A stretch of DNA of 64,000 nucleotides from Pseudomonas viridiflava (GTDB taxonomy: Bacteria > Pseudomonadota > Gammaproteobacteria > Pseudomonadales > Pseudomonadaceae), in NCBI RefSeq assembly GCF_900602065.1, contig NZ_UWFN01000285.1:124001-188000 (forward strand). Reading direction: 5' to 3'. The notes under the pieces were generated by a model that ran no database searches, was not told the origin of the DNA, and was given only the letters and a program-made list of their open reading frames with translations. Position numbers and translations under genes: made by a program. Positions 44,615 to 53,577 of the stretch are shown here, piece by piece; within the stretch, counting starts at the first letter, position 1, and each line of letters starts with the position of its first letter.

Positions 44615-44928
44615 AACGGGCCAGCACACCGATTGGTGCCAGCGAGGACGGCGTGCATGTTAACGGCACGTGGACACTTTGTCATGTCGTCTTTGGCTTA
44701 CACGGCTGTGGTCCATATCCGTTTATTTTGCCGGGAATCGACATGACCATGCATTTTGCAATGCACCACATAGCCACCATTGCAAAACGCATGCTATACG
44801 ACCACTCAAACAATTTTAAGTCATTGATTTATAAGGATTAAATTAAGAATAGGAGTTGGCATGCAGACTGCAATACCTCATGCGGTAGAGACCCTTCTTA
44901 AAGAAAGTTCCGTCGGAGGTAAATGAAA
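44615..44928. other. 314-base gap upstream of a small membrane protein
   Basis: Contains the promoter side of tRNA-Arg(CCT) and the leader of the next gene. An open frame 44587-44841 runs through the tRNA and is taken as chance. Nothing else supported. Confidence 0.5.
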
Positions 44929-45180
44929 ATGAACATCGCCCTTTCAGTGTTGAATGCTGCGGCTCTGGTTGCACTGGTGGCTTTTCATTTTCAAGACGAC
45001 GGCAAAACGGAACAGACCGCACTGCAAGCTCAGCCACACCATCTTCTGCGTCAGGCTCCGCAACTGGCGATCATGACGGATCGCAGCAGTCATCCCCAAG
45101 CGGTCACCCTCGCCAACGACAGCGAGGCACCCGCTTCGAATTCTGCCAACGTGAGAGCCGAGCCTCGCTGGGTCTTCTGA
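44929..45180 (+). CDS. Small membrane-anchored protein of unknown function
   Basis: 83 residues. An N-terminal hydrophobic segment (IALSVLNAAALVALVAFHF) is followed by a hydrophilic, Ser/Ala-rich tail. GGAGGT sits 8 bases before ATG 44929; an ATG at 44923 is too close to it. The excellent ribosome site supports expression. Function not recognised. It precedes another small membrane protein. Confidence 0.6.
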   Translation: MNIALSVLNAAALVALVAFHFQDDGKTEQTALQAQPHHLLRQAPQLAIMTDRSSHPQAVTLANDSEAPASNSANVRAEPRWVF

Positions 45181-45234
45181 AAAGACGTATCTGAACCTCT
45201 GTAGACCCAACGAAACCACGGAAAGAGAATCGCC

Positions 45235-45420
45235 ATGTCCAAGTCAGCCTTATCGTTCATCATCCTGGCCCTGCTGGCTATCGTGGTCGATTACCAGTTG
45301 CCGGCCACTGCTGAAGGCTTGAGCAGCGCGGCAAAAATTGCAGCCGGGATCTTTACCGTACTGTTCGTCGTAGCACTGATCCTCGGACGCCGCTTCAAGT
45401 TTGATCCCGTTTTGCGCTGA
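45235..45420 (+). CDS. Small two-helix membrane protein of unknown function
   Basis: 61 residues with two hydrophobic segments (SFIILALLAIVVDYQL and IFTVLFVVALILG) and a basic C-terminal end. AAAGAGAATCGCC before the start gives a plausible ribosome site. Similar in design to small envelope proteins such as DUF1328, but not clearly a member. Possibly in one transcript with the gene 54 bases upstream. Confidence 0.6.
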   Translation: MSKSALSFIILALLAIVVDYQLPATAEGLSSAAKIAAGIFTVLFVVALILGRRFKFDPVLR

Positions 45421-45840
45421 TCTGCCTCCTTCTGGCGGGTCCCCGATCCGCATCTCCGCGATACCTGAAACCCAGCCCTGGCAGCTAACGGTCACGTCCG
45501 TCGGCCCGCATTCGTATTCCGCCAATAACCTTCTACGCTGACAAATAGCCATCATGGCAGTTTGCATCCAGGTAGGATCTGCACGAATTCGAACCTTCTA
45601 GATGAGCGGGCAGATAAGCACTTTGCAAATTAGCTCGCAATTCTGATAATTGGTGCTGGCTAATCGCCTTTATCTGGGTCAATATTTGTCACAGAATTGA
45701 CGCCAAGGATCCGGCAGATTGGGGCATGATGCTGGCCTCTTTGAGAATACGGTTGAACATTTCGTTAAAACGGCTGTCACAGATTGACATCCATGCGGCG
45801 ACTTGCAAGAACCGCTCCCCTGAACTAACCGGTTAAATAT
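45421..45840. other. 420-base upstream region of amrZ
   Basis: No gene seen. A stretch GCTGGCTAATCGCC at about 45652 resembles the AmrZ site GGCTGGTAATGGCC (reverse of the published pattern) with a one-base shift. AmrZ is known to repress its own gene. The similarity is loose and is only noted. A frame at 45250-45567 on the minus strand is a shadow. Confidence 0.35.
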
Positions 45841-46170
45841 ATGAGCCCTATGAAACAGGCTACTTATTCCAGCCGCACGGCTGACAAGTTCGTTGTACGT
45901 CTACCAGATGGCATGCGTAATCGTGTGCAAGAGGTAGCTAAAAACCACCATCGCAGCATGAACTCAGAAATCATTGCTCGCCTCGAACAAAGCTTGATTC
46001 AGGAAGGTGCTCTGGGCGACGAACCTAGCCTGCGCCTTGATAGCCCTGAGCTGTCACTGCATGAGCGTGAATTGCTGCAGCGTTTTCGTCAGCTGTCGCA
46101 CCGTCAACAGAACGCATTGGTGTCACTGATTGCACACGACACCGAGCTGGCTGCTGACAACGAAGACTGA
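45841..46170 (+). CDS. amrZ: Ribbon-helix-helix regulator AmrZ
   Basis: Arc-type DNA-binding regulator of alginate, motility and c-di-GMP metabolism in Pseudomonas. The N-terminus MSPMKQATYSSRTADKFVVRLPDGMRNRVQE, then HHRSMNSEIIARLEQSLIQEGAL, is the AmrZ ribbon-helix-helix. The C-terminal LSLHERELLQRFRQLSHRQQNALVSLIAHD is the oligomerisation tail. Length 109. The first ATG fits the family N-terminus. It is followed by a strong terminator. It is a likely upstream regulator of the flagellar genes in this window. Confidence 0.93.
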   Translation: MSPMKQATYSSRTADKFVVRLPDGMRNRVQEVAKNHHRSMNSEIIARLEQSLIQEGALGDEPSLRLDSPELSLHERELLQRFRQLSHRQQNALVSLIAHDTELAADNED

Positions 46171-46190
46171 TCACTAGATCGAAGTTTTCA

Positions 46191-46216
46191 AGCCAGCATA
46201 ATTGCTGGCTTTTTTA
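46191..46216 (+). terminator. Terminator after amrZ
   Basis: The stem AGCCAGCA / TGCTGGCT (loop TAAT) is followed by TTTTTT. Confidence 0.92.
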
Positions 46217-46280
46217 TTCGCGGCTTTTTATTTGCTTTTTTATTTGTAGTGCTTTGCTGTAAGACATTTCCGCGAATCAT

Positions 46281-46310
46281 AAAAAAACCGCCTCAAGGGG
46301 CGGTTTTTTT
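46281..46310 (-). terminator. Terminator after mgtE
   Basis: ACCGCC / GGCGGT flanked by A and T runs, 16 bases past the mgtE stop. The A and T runs would allow it to work in both directions. Confidence 0.88.
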
Positions 46311-46325
46311 ATGCAGCAAAAGCAA

Positions 46326-47768
46326 CTAAAGCAGGAAGATTGTTGCGAGCCCGAGGAAAATGAAGAAGCCACCACTGTCGGTCACCGCAGTAATCATGAC
46401 GCTTGCACCCATCGCCGGATCGCGCCCGAATTTGGAAAGCGCCATCGGTATGGTCACCCCCATCAACGCAGCAAGCAGCAGGTTGAGTGTCATTGCAGCG
46501 GTCATGACCACGCCTAAAGACCAGCTGCCGTAGAGCAAATAGGCCACCACACCAATTACCCCACCCCACACCAGGCCGTTCACAAGGCCCACACCCAACT
46601 CCTTGCGCAGCAGTCGCTTGGTGTTACCGGTATTGACCTGATCGAGTGCCATGGCGCGCACAATCATCGTAATCGTCTGATTGCCCGAGTTACCGCCAAT
46701 ACCGGCAACGATCGGCATCAGGGCAGCCAGCGCCACGAGCTTCTCGATCGAACCCTCGAACAAACCAATGACACGCGAAGCCAGAAAGGCGGTGATCAGG
46801 TTGATTGCCAGCCACGCCCAACGGTTGCGAAGCGAACGCCAGACGGAGGCGAAAATATCTTCCTCTTCGCGCAAACCCGCCATGTTGAGGACTTCGGTTT
46901 CGCTCTCCTCACGAATGAGGTCAACCATTTCGTCGATGGTCAGACGGCCGATCAGCTTGCCGTTCTTGTCCACCACCGGCGAGGAAATAAGGTCATATCG
47001 CTCGAACGCCTGCGCAGCTTCATAGGCATCGCCATCCGGGTGAAAACTCACCGGATCATTGGCCATGATTTCCGAAACCTGTTTATCAGGGTCATTGACC
47101 AGCAAGCGCTTGATGGGCAGCACACCCTTCAGCACGCCATCGTAGTCAACCACGAACAACTTGTCGGTATGCCCCGGCAACTCTTTCAAACGGCGCAGGT
47201 AACGCAGTACGACTTCCAGGCTGACGTCTTCACGGATGGTGACCATCTCGAAGTCCATCAGGGCGCCGACTTGCTCTTCTTCATACGAGAGAGCAGAACG
47301 GACACGCTCGCGCTGCTGTGTATCCAGAGCCTCCATCAGCTCATGGACAACATCGCGCGGCAGCTCGGGTGCAAGGTCGGCCAGTTCGTCGGCGTCCATT
47401 TCCTTGGCAGCCGCCAGCAGCTCGTGATCGTCCATGTCGGCGATCAGCGTTTCCCGAACGGAGTCGGATACTTCCAGAAGGATGTCGCCGTCGCGCTCAG
47501 CCTTGACCAACTGCCAGACCGTCAGACGATCTTCGAGAGGCAATGCTTCCAGGATGTAGGCGACGTCGGCGGAGTGAAGGTCGTCGAGCTTGCGTTGCAA
47601 CTCGACAAGGTTCTGCCGGTGAACCAGATTTTCTACGCGGTCTTGATTCTGACCTTCCTGACGGTGGGTCAGATCTTCAACAACACGCTGGCGCTGCAGG
47701 AGCTCGATAACCTGAGCCAGACGATCCTGCAAACTATCCTGCGTTTTTTTTACTTCGATTTCGGACAT
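46326..47768 (-). CDS. mgtE: Magnesium transporter MgtE
   Basis: Cation channel of the MgtE family, 480 residues. The cytoplasmic N domain has RKLDDLHSADVAYILEALP. Two CBS domains follow (VTIREDVSLEVVLRYLRR, then VSEIMANDPVSFHPDGDAYEAAQAF). Five membrane helices occupy the last ~180 residues, with the selectivity-type segment MPIVAGIGGNSGNQT. The frame is open to 47798, but ATG 47768 with GGAG upstream starts the family. CBS domains gate the pore by sensing Mg2+. Confidence 0.94.
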   Translation of the reverse strand: MSEIEVKKTQDSLQDRLAQVIELLQRQRVVEDLTHRQEGQNQDRVENLVHRQNLVELQRKLDDLHSADVAYILEALPLEDRLTVWQLVKAERDGDILLEVSDSVRETLIADMDDHELLAAAKEMDADELADLAPELPRDVVHELMEALDTQQRERVRSALSYEEEQVGALMDFEMVTIREDVSLEVVLRYLRRLKELPGHTDKLFVVDYDGVLKGVLPIKRLLVNDPDKQVSEIMANDPVSFHPDGDAYEAAQAFERYDLISSPVVDKNGKLIGRLTIDEMVDLIREESETEVLNMAGLREEEDIFASVWRSLRNRWAWLAINLITAFLASRVIGLFEGSIEKLVALAALMPIVAGIGGNSGNQTITMIVRAMALDQVNTGNTKRLLRKELGVGLVNGLVWGGVIGVVAYLLYGSWSLGVVMTAAMTLNLLLAALMGVTIPMALSKFGRDPAMGASVMITAVTDSGGFFIFLGLATIFLL

Positions 47769-48087
47769 AGGCGAACTCCACTCCCAGCAGCGGAGCACGC
47801 CGGGAGATCAATCAGTTAATGCATGATTGCTGAAAGAAACTGTTGAGTAACTACTGGGTAAGTCCATGGAGGTATTCCATAAGCCCCGGCGGGGCTGACG
47901 GGCGCAATCATACACCGCTTGGCCACATTGCACGCTACAAAATTCTGGCTAGAACAAGCGGTTGCAACACAAAGTCAATCATTGATGCGGCAATAGAGCT
48001 GGGACGACACATCCCGCCAAGAAAACACCTCCTCAAGTGAAATGACCCGGCTAGGCTTCCCCCAAACCCGTCAAGGAAGACACCGGA
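47769..48087. other. 319-base gap between divergent mgtE and the DUF4124 protein
   Basis: No gene, riboswitch-like structure or repeat recognised. In some bacteria mgtE carries an M-box leader; no such element was identifiable here by eye. Confidence 0.45.
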
Positions 48088-48591
48088 ATGCGCTACAAGC
48101 CCGCCGCCCTTTGGGGATTCGCCCTGCTCTGCTCATCCGCGCTTCTCCAGGCATCCAGCGTTCAGCGCTGCGAAGACGCAGATGGCAACATTACCTTCAC
48201 GTCCCTGGGCTGCCCAAGCGATCACAACGTGCAATTGCAAAAGGCATACAACGCCCCGCCCGGCACTGTCGTCCCTCTGCTTCCAGGGGCCGGACAACCC
48301 GACACCATCAACCGCAAGCCAGCACAGGGTGCGCGGGAGAAAGAACTGGTGGTCGTTGGTCAACGCGACGACGGGTGCGGCAACCGCCTGAATGCCGAGC
48401 AGCGCCGAAGAGCGATCATCAATCAACAGACGCCACCTGGCATGACACGCAAGGATGTTGAAAGCTTACTGGGCAGGCCCGACAAAGTGGTGAGCAGAAA
48501 TGGCGAGACGCGATATGTCTATCACGAGAAGAAAGGCCGCAGCAGCCAGGTGACCTTTGACGAACATGATTGCGTGAAGGGCAAACGCTAG
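48088..48591 (+). CDS. Secreted protein with DUF4124 and SmpA-like segments
   Basis: 167 residues. A signal peptide ends near LLQASS. The DUF4124-type repeat RCEDADGNITFTSLGCPSD carries two Cys. The C-terminus has PPGMTRKDVESLLGRPDKVVSRNGETRYVYH, the SmpA/OmlA (BamE-like) pattern. AAGGAAG lies before the start. Periplasmic or envelope-associated; the role is not known. Confidence 0.8.
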   Translation: MRYKPAALWGFALLCSSALLQASSVQRCEDADGNITFTSLGCPSDHNVQLQKAYNAPPGTVVPLLPGAGQPDTINRKPAQGAREKELVVVGQRDDGCGNRLNAEQRRRAIINQQTPPGMTRKDVESLLGRPDKVVSRNGETRYVYHEKKGRSSQVTFDEHDCVKGKR

Positions 48592-48598
48592 AAAGCAA

Positions 48599-48629
48599 AA
48601 AGCCCGTATCAGACGATACGGGCTTTTTG
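48599..48629 (+). terminator. Terminator after the DUF4124 protein gene
   Basis: A stem of about 12 bp (AAAGCCCGTATC / GATACGGGCTTT) followed by TT, just upstream of the tRNA-Arg pair on the other strand. Confidence 0.85.
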
Positions 48630-48634
48630 GTGTT

Positions 48635-48711
48635 TGGTGCACTCGACAGGATTCGAACCTGTGACCGCTCGGTTCGTAGCCGAGTACTCTATCCAGCTGA
48701 GCTACGAGTGC
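48635..48711 (-). tRNA. tRNA-Arg (anticodon ACG), copy 1
   Basis: 77 bases with CCA. Anticodon loop CTACGAA (anticodon ACG, codons CGN), T arm GTTCGAATC. Identical to the copy at 48784. Confidence 0.96.
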
Positions 48712-48783
48712 ATTAGCGCTTGATAAACCAGATCACCGCTGGTTACAACAAAGCTACCTGCATTACTGCAAACAACTCTTAAA

Positions 48784-48860
48784 TGGTGCACTCGACAGGA
48801 TTCGAACCTGTGACCGCTCGGTTCGTAGCCGAGTACTCTATCCAGCTGAGCTACGAGTGC
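48784..48860 (-). tRNA. tRNA-Arg (anticodon ACG), copy 2
   Basis: Identical in sequence to the gene at 48635, separated by 72 bases. The two are probably transcribed together, after this copy. Confidence 0.96.
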
Positions 48861-48968
48861 ATTTGTTGCCGCGCATTATAGGCCGTCGAATCTTTTGGTC
48901 AAGAACTTTTTTCTAGTAAATTCAACAACTTACCGATTAAAGCCAGATACAACGTACTACGCAAATAA

Positions 48969-49059
48969 TGGCGGAGAACGGGGGATTCGAACCCCCGACA
49001 CCCTTGTGAGGTGTACTCCCTTAGCAGGGGAGCGCCTTCGGCCACTCGGCCAGCTCTCC
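48969..49059 (-). tRNA. tRNA-Ser (anticodon GCT)
   Basis: 91 bases with CCA and the long variable arm of serine tRNAs. Anticodon loop CTGCTAA (anticodon GCT, codons AGC/AGU). The acceptor GGAGAGC pairs with the 3' end. Confidence 0.96.
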
Positions 49060-49121
49060 GCAACACGGGGCGTATAATAACCACCCTTTTCCCCGTTTGC
49101 AAACCAAAAATTCAATAAAAA

Positions 49122-49310
49122 TTAATGGCTTGGTTCTTCGTCCTTCTCTTTCTTGATGCGCAGGTAAATCTCTTCACGGTGAACAGCGACTTCCTTGGGT
49201 GCGTTGACACCGATACGCACCTGATTACCTTTGACGCCGAGCACGGTCACGGTGATTTCTCCATCACCAATGATCAGGCTCTCTGCGCACCGACGAGTCA
49301 GAATCAGCAT
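49122..49310 (-). CDS. csrA: Carbon storage regulator CsrA/RsmA
   Basis: 62-residue RNA-binding regulator that blocks translation of target mRNAs at GGA sites, controlling motility, secondary metabolism and biofilm. The family sequence MLILTRRCAESLIIGDGEITV is intact, with VRIGVNAPKEVAVHREEIY next. The long open frame to 49445 is not needed; ATG 49310 has GAGGAGAAAG before it. It lies after lysC and before the tRNA-Ser gene, the usual Pseudomonas rsmA place. Confidence 0.96.
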   Translation of the reverse strand: MLILTRRCAESLIIGDGEITVTVLGVKGNQVRIGVNAPKEVAVHREEIYLRIKKEKDEEPSH

Positions 49311-49435
49311 ACCTTTCTCCTCAAGCAATACATTCAGGGACAACAGTCTGCAAACCGAAGGCGACGCCCGCGATTCATCGCGGTTGTAACCAGCGTATCG
49401 ACCGGCGAACGCAAAAGAACAGTTTTGCGCCCGGT

Positions 49436-49469
49436 AAAAACACAAAGGGCGCAGTCAGACTGCGCCCTT
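49436..49469 (-). terminator. Terminator after lysC
   Basis: An 11-bp stem (AAGGGCGCAGT / ACTGCGCCCTT) with a three-base loop, followed on the minus strand by TGTGTTTTT. It separates lysC from csrA. Confidence 0.8.
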
Positions 49470-49479
49470 GGCCGATACA

Positions 49480-50712
49480 TCACTCACCCTGTCGAGGGGC
49501 ATCCAGCTCAAAGGCCGTATGCAGCGCACGCACTGCCAGCTCCAGGTACTTCTCCTCGATGACCACGGAAACCTTGATTTCCGACGTCGAGATCATCTGG
49601 ATATTGATACTTTCCTTGGCCAGCGATTCGAACATGCGGCTGGCTACACCTGCGTGAGAACGCATGCCGACGCCCACGATCGACACCTTGGCGATCTTGG
49701 TATCGCCAATCACTTCACGAGCACTGATTTCACGCGCAGTCGTTTCCAGCACCTGCAAGGCAGCCTGGTAGTCATTGCGGTGTACGGTGAAGGTGAAGTC
49801 GGTGGTGTTATCGTGCGCAACGTTCTGCACGATCATGTCGACTTCGATATTCGCGGCGCTGATTGGGCCGAGAATCTTGAACGCCACACCCGGGGTGTCT
49901 GGCACGCCACGGATGGTCAGCTTGGCTTCATCGCGGTTGAAAGCGATGCCGGAAATGATCGGCTGTTCCATGGATTCCTCTTCATCAATGGTAATGAGGG
50001 TCCCTGGACCCTCCTTGAAGCTGTGCAATACGCGCAGCGGGACGTTGTACTTGCCGGCAAATTCCACCGCACGGATCTGCAATACCTTGGAACCGAGGCT
50101 GGCCATTTCCAGCATCTCTTCGAAGGTAATCTTGTCCAGGCGCTGTGCCTGGGAAACCACGCGCGGGTCGGTGGTGTAAACACCGTCAACATCCGTATAG
50201 ATCTGGCATTCATCGGCCTTCAGCGCCGCGGCCAACGCCACGCCGGTGGTGTCCGAACCACCACGACCCAGGGTCGTGATATTGCCGTTCTCGTCCACAC
50301 CCTGGAAACCGGCGACCACAACTACGCGGCCGGCTTTCAGGTCGGCACGAATCTTCTGGTCATCAATCTGCAGAATACGCGCCTTGTTATGCGCGCTGTC
50401 CGTCAGAATACGAACCTGATTACCGGTATATGACACTGCTGGCACACCACGCTTCATCAGCGCCATGGCCAACAGGGCAATCGTCACCTGCTCACCCGTG
50501 GAGACGATCACGTCCAGTTCGCGAGGAACCGGTTGATCGCTGATCTGCCTGGCAAGGTCGATCAGACGATTGGTTTCACCACTCATGGCAGAAAGCACAA
50601 CCACCAGGTCGTCGCCCTGCTCACGGAATTTCTTAACCTTGTCGGCAACCTGCTCGATGCGCTCTACAGAGCCCACCGAGGTGCCTCCAAATTTCTGTAC
50701 GATCAAAGCCAT
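49480..50712 (-). CDS. lysC: Aspartate kinase
   Basis: Phosphorylates aspartate, the first step toward Lys, Met, Thr and diaminopimelate. The kinase begins VQKFGGTSVGS and has TTLGRGGSDTTGVALAAALKA. Two ACT domains occupy ~265-410 (IRGVPDTPGVAFKILGPIS and SIVGVGMRSHAGVA), used for feedback by Lys/Thr. Length 410. An in-frame ATG near residue 249 (MEQPIISGIAF) could start a beta subunit, as known in some aspartate kinases; not tested here. It follows alaS. Confidence 0.96.
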   Translation of the reverse strand: MALIVQKFGGTSVGSVERIEQVADKVKKFREQGDDLVVVLSAMSGETNRLIDLARQISDQPVPRELDVIVSTGEQVTIALLAMALMKRGVPAVSYTGNQVRILTDSAHNKARILQIDDQKIRADLKAGRVVVVAGFQGVDENGNITTLGRGGSDTTGVALAAALKADECQIYTDVDGVYTTDPRVVSQAQRLDKITFEEMLEMASLGSKVLQIRAVEFAGKYNVPLRVLHSFKEGPGTLITIDEEESMEQPIISGIAFNRDEAKLTIRGVPDTPGVAFKILGPISAANIEVDMIVQNVAHDNTTDFTFTVHRNDYQAALQVLETTAREISAREVIGDTKIAKVSIVGVGMRSHAGVASRMFESLAKESINIQMISTSEIKVSVVIEEKYLELAVRALHTAFELDAPRQGE

Positions 50713-50766
50713 CTCAAAGCCGCCTCTGCCCGATTAAGGGCGCCCATTAAACGTTAAATCCAAGCG

Positions 50767-50799
50767 CCGGACTGCCGCATCGCTAGGCGGCAGCTCCGG
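50767..50799. other. Hairpin between alaS and lysC
   Basis: CCGGACTGCCGC pairs imperfectly with GGCGGCAGCTCCGG. There is no T run, so this is not a typical terminator. It could weaken read-through or protect an RNA end. Confidence 0.3.
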
Positions 50800-50808
50800 A
50801 AGGTCGAC

Positions 50809-53433
50809 TTAAATACCCTGCTCGACGAAAGGCACGGTCAACGCCAGCGCTGCATCCAGCGCACCTGCATCCACACCGCCACCTTGCGCCATGTCAGGAC
50901 GACCGCCGCCTTTACCACCTACGGCTGCAGCAGCCTGTTTCATCAAATCACCGGCTTTGAGTTGGCCAGTCAGGTCTTTGGTTACGCCCGCAACCAGTAC
51001 AACCTTGTCCTCATGCACACTGCCGAGCAGGATCACTGCGCGACCGAGTTTGTTCTTCAACTGATCGACAAGCGCCAGCAGCGCTTTGCCATCCTGACCG
51101 TCCAGGCGCACGGCCAGCACTTTCACGCCTTTGACATCCAGTGCAGAGGAAGACAGATCGTCGCCCGCTGCGCTGGCCGCCTTGGCCTGCAATTGCTCCA
51201 GTTGTTTTTCCAGCAGACGGTTGCGCTCAAGCACAGCCGTCAGCTTGTCCAACAGGTTCTCGCGGTTGCCTTTGACCAGTGTCGCGGCTTCCTTGAGCTG
51301 ATCTTCTGCGGCATTGAGGTAACCCAGCGCCGCTGCGCCGGTGACTGCCTCGATGCGTCGAACGCCAGCGGCCACGCCGCCTTCGCTGACAATCTTGAAT
51401 ACCGCGATGTCGCCGGTACGGTTGGCGTGAATGCCACCGCACAGCTCGACGGAGAAATCACCGCCCATGCTCAGCACGCGCACGCTGTCGCCGTACTTCT
51501 CGCCGAACAGTGCCATGGCGCCACGCGCCTTTGCCGTTTCGATATCGGTTTCGACCGTCTCGACTGCGGTGTTCTTGCGGATTTCAGCGTTGACGATGTC
51601 TTCCAGCGCTTTCAGTTGCTCAGGCTTGATGGCTTCAAAATGGCTGAAGTCAAAGCGCAGGCGCTGACTGTCCACCAACGAGCCTTTCTGCTGGACGTGC
51701 TCGCCCAGCACCTGACGCAAGGCTGCGTGCAACAAGTGAGTCGCGGAGTGGTTCAGTGCAGTAGCGTTGCGAACCTCGGCAGCCACTTCGGTGTTGACCG
51801 ACGCGCCGACAGTCAATGTGCCGGAAGCGACAACGCCGTGATGCAGGAAGGCGCCACCGGTTTTCGTGGTGTCACGGACATCGAAACGAACCGCATCAGC
51901 GCTGATGTAGCCGCCGTCGCCAATCTGGCCACCGGACTCGGCATAGAACGGCGTGGTGTCCAGCACCACAACGCCCTCTTCGCCTTCGTTCAATTGCTCG
52001 ACTTTCTGGCCGTCTTTATAGAGGGCCACGACCTTCGCTTCGCCGCGAGTTGCTTTGTAGCCGGTGAACTCGGTGGCCACGTCGACTTTGACGAGGCTGT
52101 TGTAGTCCATGCCGAACGAACTGGCAGAGCGCGCGCGAACACGCTGGGCGTCCATCTCGCGCTCGAAACCTTCCTCATCAAGGGTCAGGTTGCGCTCACG
52201 AGCGATGTCACCGGTCAGGTCCATCGGGAAACCGTAGGTGTCGTAGAGTTTGAACACTACGTCACCCGGTACGACGTTGCCTTTGAGTTCAGCCAGATCC
52301 TGCTCAAGGATCTTCAGGCCCTGCTCCAGAGTCTTGGCGAACTGCTCTTCTTCGGCCTTGAGTACGCGCTCGATGTGCGCCTGTTGCTGGACCAGCTCAG
52401 GGAACGCAGTACCCATCTCGGCAACCAGCGCCGCAACGATCTGATAGAAGAAGCTGCCCTTGGCGCCCAGCTTGTTACCGTGACGGCAGGCACGACGAAT
52501 GATGCGACGCAGCACATAACCGCGGCCTTCATTGGACGGCAGCACGCCATCAGCGATCAGGAAGCCGCAAGAACGAATGTGGTCAGCCACGACTTTCAGC
52601 GATGCCTGATTGTCGTTGCTGCAACCAATGGCTTTTGCAGCCGCGGCCAGCAAGCTCTGGAACAGGTCGATTTCGTAGTTGGAGTTCACGTGCTGCAGAA
52701 CAGCACTGACACGCTCCAGGCCCATACCGGTGTCTACCGACGGTGCAGGCAGCGGGTGCAGCACGCCGTCAGCGGTGCGGTTGAACTGCATGAATACGTT
52801 GTTCCAGATTTCGATGTAACGGTCGCCGTCTTCTTCCGGCGAGCCTGGTGGGCCACCCCAGATCTCAGGACCGTGATCGAAGAAAATCTCGGTGCAAGGA
52901 CCGCATGGCCCCGTATCGCCCATGGTCCAGAAGTTGTCGGACGCGTACGGCGCGCCTTTGTTGTCACCGATACGAACCATACGCTCAGCAGGTACGCCGA
53001 TGTCTTTGGTCCAGATATCGTAGGCCTCATCGTCGCTGGCGTAGACCGTTACCCAGAGTTTGTCCTTGGGCAGGTTCAGCCATTTTTCCGAGGTCAGGAA
53101 GGTCCAGGCGTAAGTGATCGCATCACGCTTGAAGTAATCACCGAAGCTGAAGTTGCCCAGCATTTCGAAGAATGTGTGGTGACGCGCGGTGTAACCGACG
53201 TTTTCCAGGTCGTTGTGCTTACCACCGGCGCGCACGCACTTCTGGCTGGTCACTGCACGGGTATAGGCTCGCTTTTCCTGGCCCAGGAAGCAGTCCTTGA
53301 ACTGGTTCATACCTGCGTTGGTAAACAGCAGGGTCGGGTCGTTGCCCGGAATCAAGGAGCTTGAGGCTACACGGGTGTGGCCTTGCTCTTCGAAGAAGCC
53401 AAGGAAGGCTTCACGGATTTCTGCGCTTTTCAT
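50809..53433 (-). CDS. alaS: Alanyl-tRNA synthetase
   Basis: Class II synthetase, 874 residues. The catalytic domain starts with EIREAFLGFFEEQGHTRVASSSLIPGNDPTLLFTNAGMNQFKDCFLG. The editing domain has the zinc motifs NHSATHLLHAAL and VELCGGIH, and the C-terminal part has KGGGRPDMAQGGG. Start 53433 gives the normal length; the frame continues to 53508 but adds no family sequence. Transcribed toward lysC, 96 bases away. Confidence 0.97.
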   Translation of the reverse strand: MKSAEIREAFLGFFEEQGHTRVASSSLIPGNDPTLLFTNAGMNQFKDCFLGQEKRAYTRAVTSQKCVRAGGKHNDLENVGYTARHHTFFEMLGNFSFGDYFKRDAITYAWTFLTSEKWLNLPKDKLWVTVYASDDEAYDIWTKDIGVPAERMVRIGDNKGAPYASDNFWTMGDTGPCGPCTEIFFDHGPEIWGGPPGSPEEDGDRYIEIWNNVFMQFNRTADGVLHPLPAPSVDTGMGLERVSAVLQHVNSNYEIDLFQSLLAAAAKAIGCSNDNQASLKVVADHIRSCGFLIADGVLPSNEGRGYVLRRIIRRACRHGNKLGAKGSFFYQIVAALVAEMGTAFPELVQQQAHIERVLKAEEEQFAKTLEQGLKILEQDLAELKGNVVPGDVVFKLYDTYGFPMDLTGDIARERNLTLDEEGFEREMDAQRVRARSASSFGMDYNSLVKVDVATEFTGYKATRGEAKVVALYKDGQKVEQLNEGEEGVVVLDTTPFYAESGGQIGDGGYISADAVRFDVRDTTKTGGAFLHHGVVASGTLTVGASVNTEVAAEVRNATALNHSATHLLHAALRQVLGEHVQQKGSLVDSQRLRFDFSHFEAIKPEQLKALEDIVNAEIRKNTAVETVETDIETAKARGAMALFGEKYGDSVRVLSMGGDFSVELCGGIHANRTGDIAVFKIVSEGGVAAGVRRIEAVTGAAALGYLNAAEDQLKEAATLVKGNRENLLDKLTAVLERNRLLEKQLEQLQAKAASAAGDDLSSSALDVKGVKVLAVRLDGQDGKALLALVDQLKNKLGRAVILLGSVHEDKVVLVAGVTKDLTGQLKAGDLMKQAAAAVGGKGGGRPDMAQGGGVDAGALDAALALTVPFVEQGI

Positions 53434-53577
53434 AGGTTCTTCCACGGAGACTGCGGCCAGAGGCAAGTGCAAAACGTCATGTGACGTAGCGACGGCAAAG
53501 GGCCGCATTATATAGGCGTTGCGTCAACGGTACAGTGTGTTTGTACGATAGAACAAAGCTACTGGACTATCGGCGCC

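Noticed and set aside
44587..44841. Open frame of 84 codons after tRNA-Arg(CCT)
   Set aside because: Runs through the tRNA, has no ribosome site and no family resemblance.
45575..45605. GAATTCGAACCTTC, which looks like part of a tRNA T arm
   Set aside because: The flanks do not pair into a T stem, and no other arm is present, so it is not a tRNA remnant that can be supported.
48895..49077. Open frame GERGIRTPDTLVRCTPLAGERLR on the plus strand
   Set aside because: It is the antisense of the tRNA-Ser gene, a well-known false ORF.
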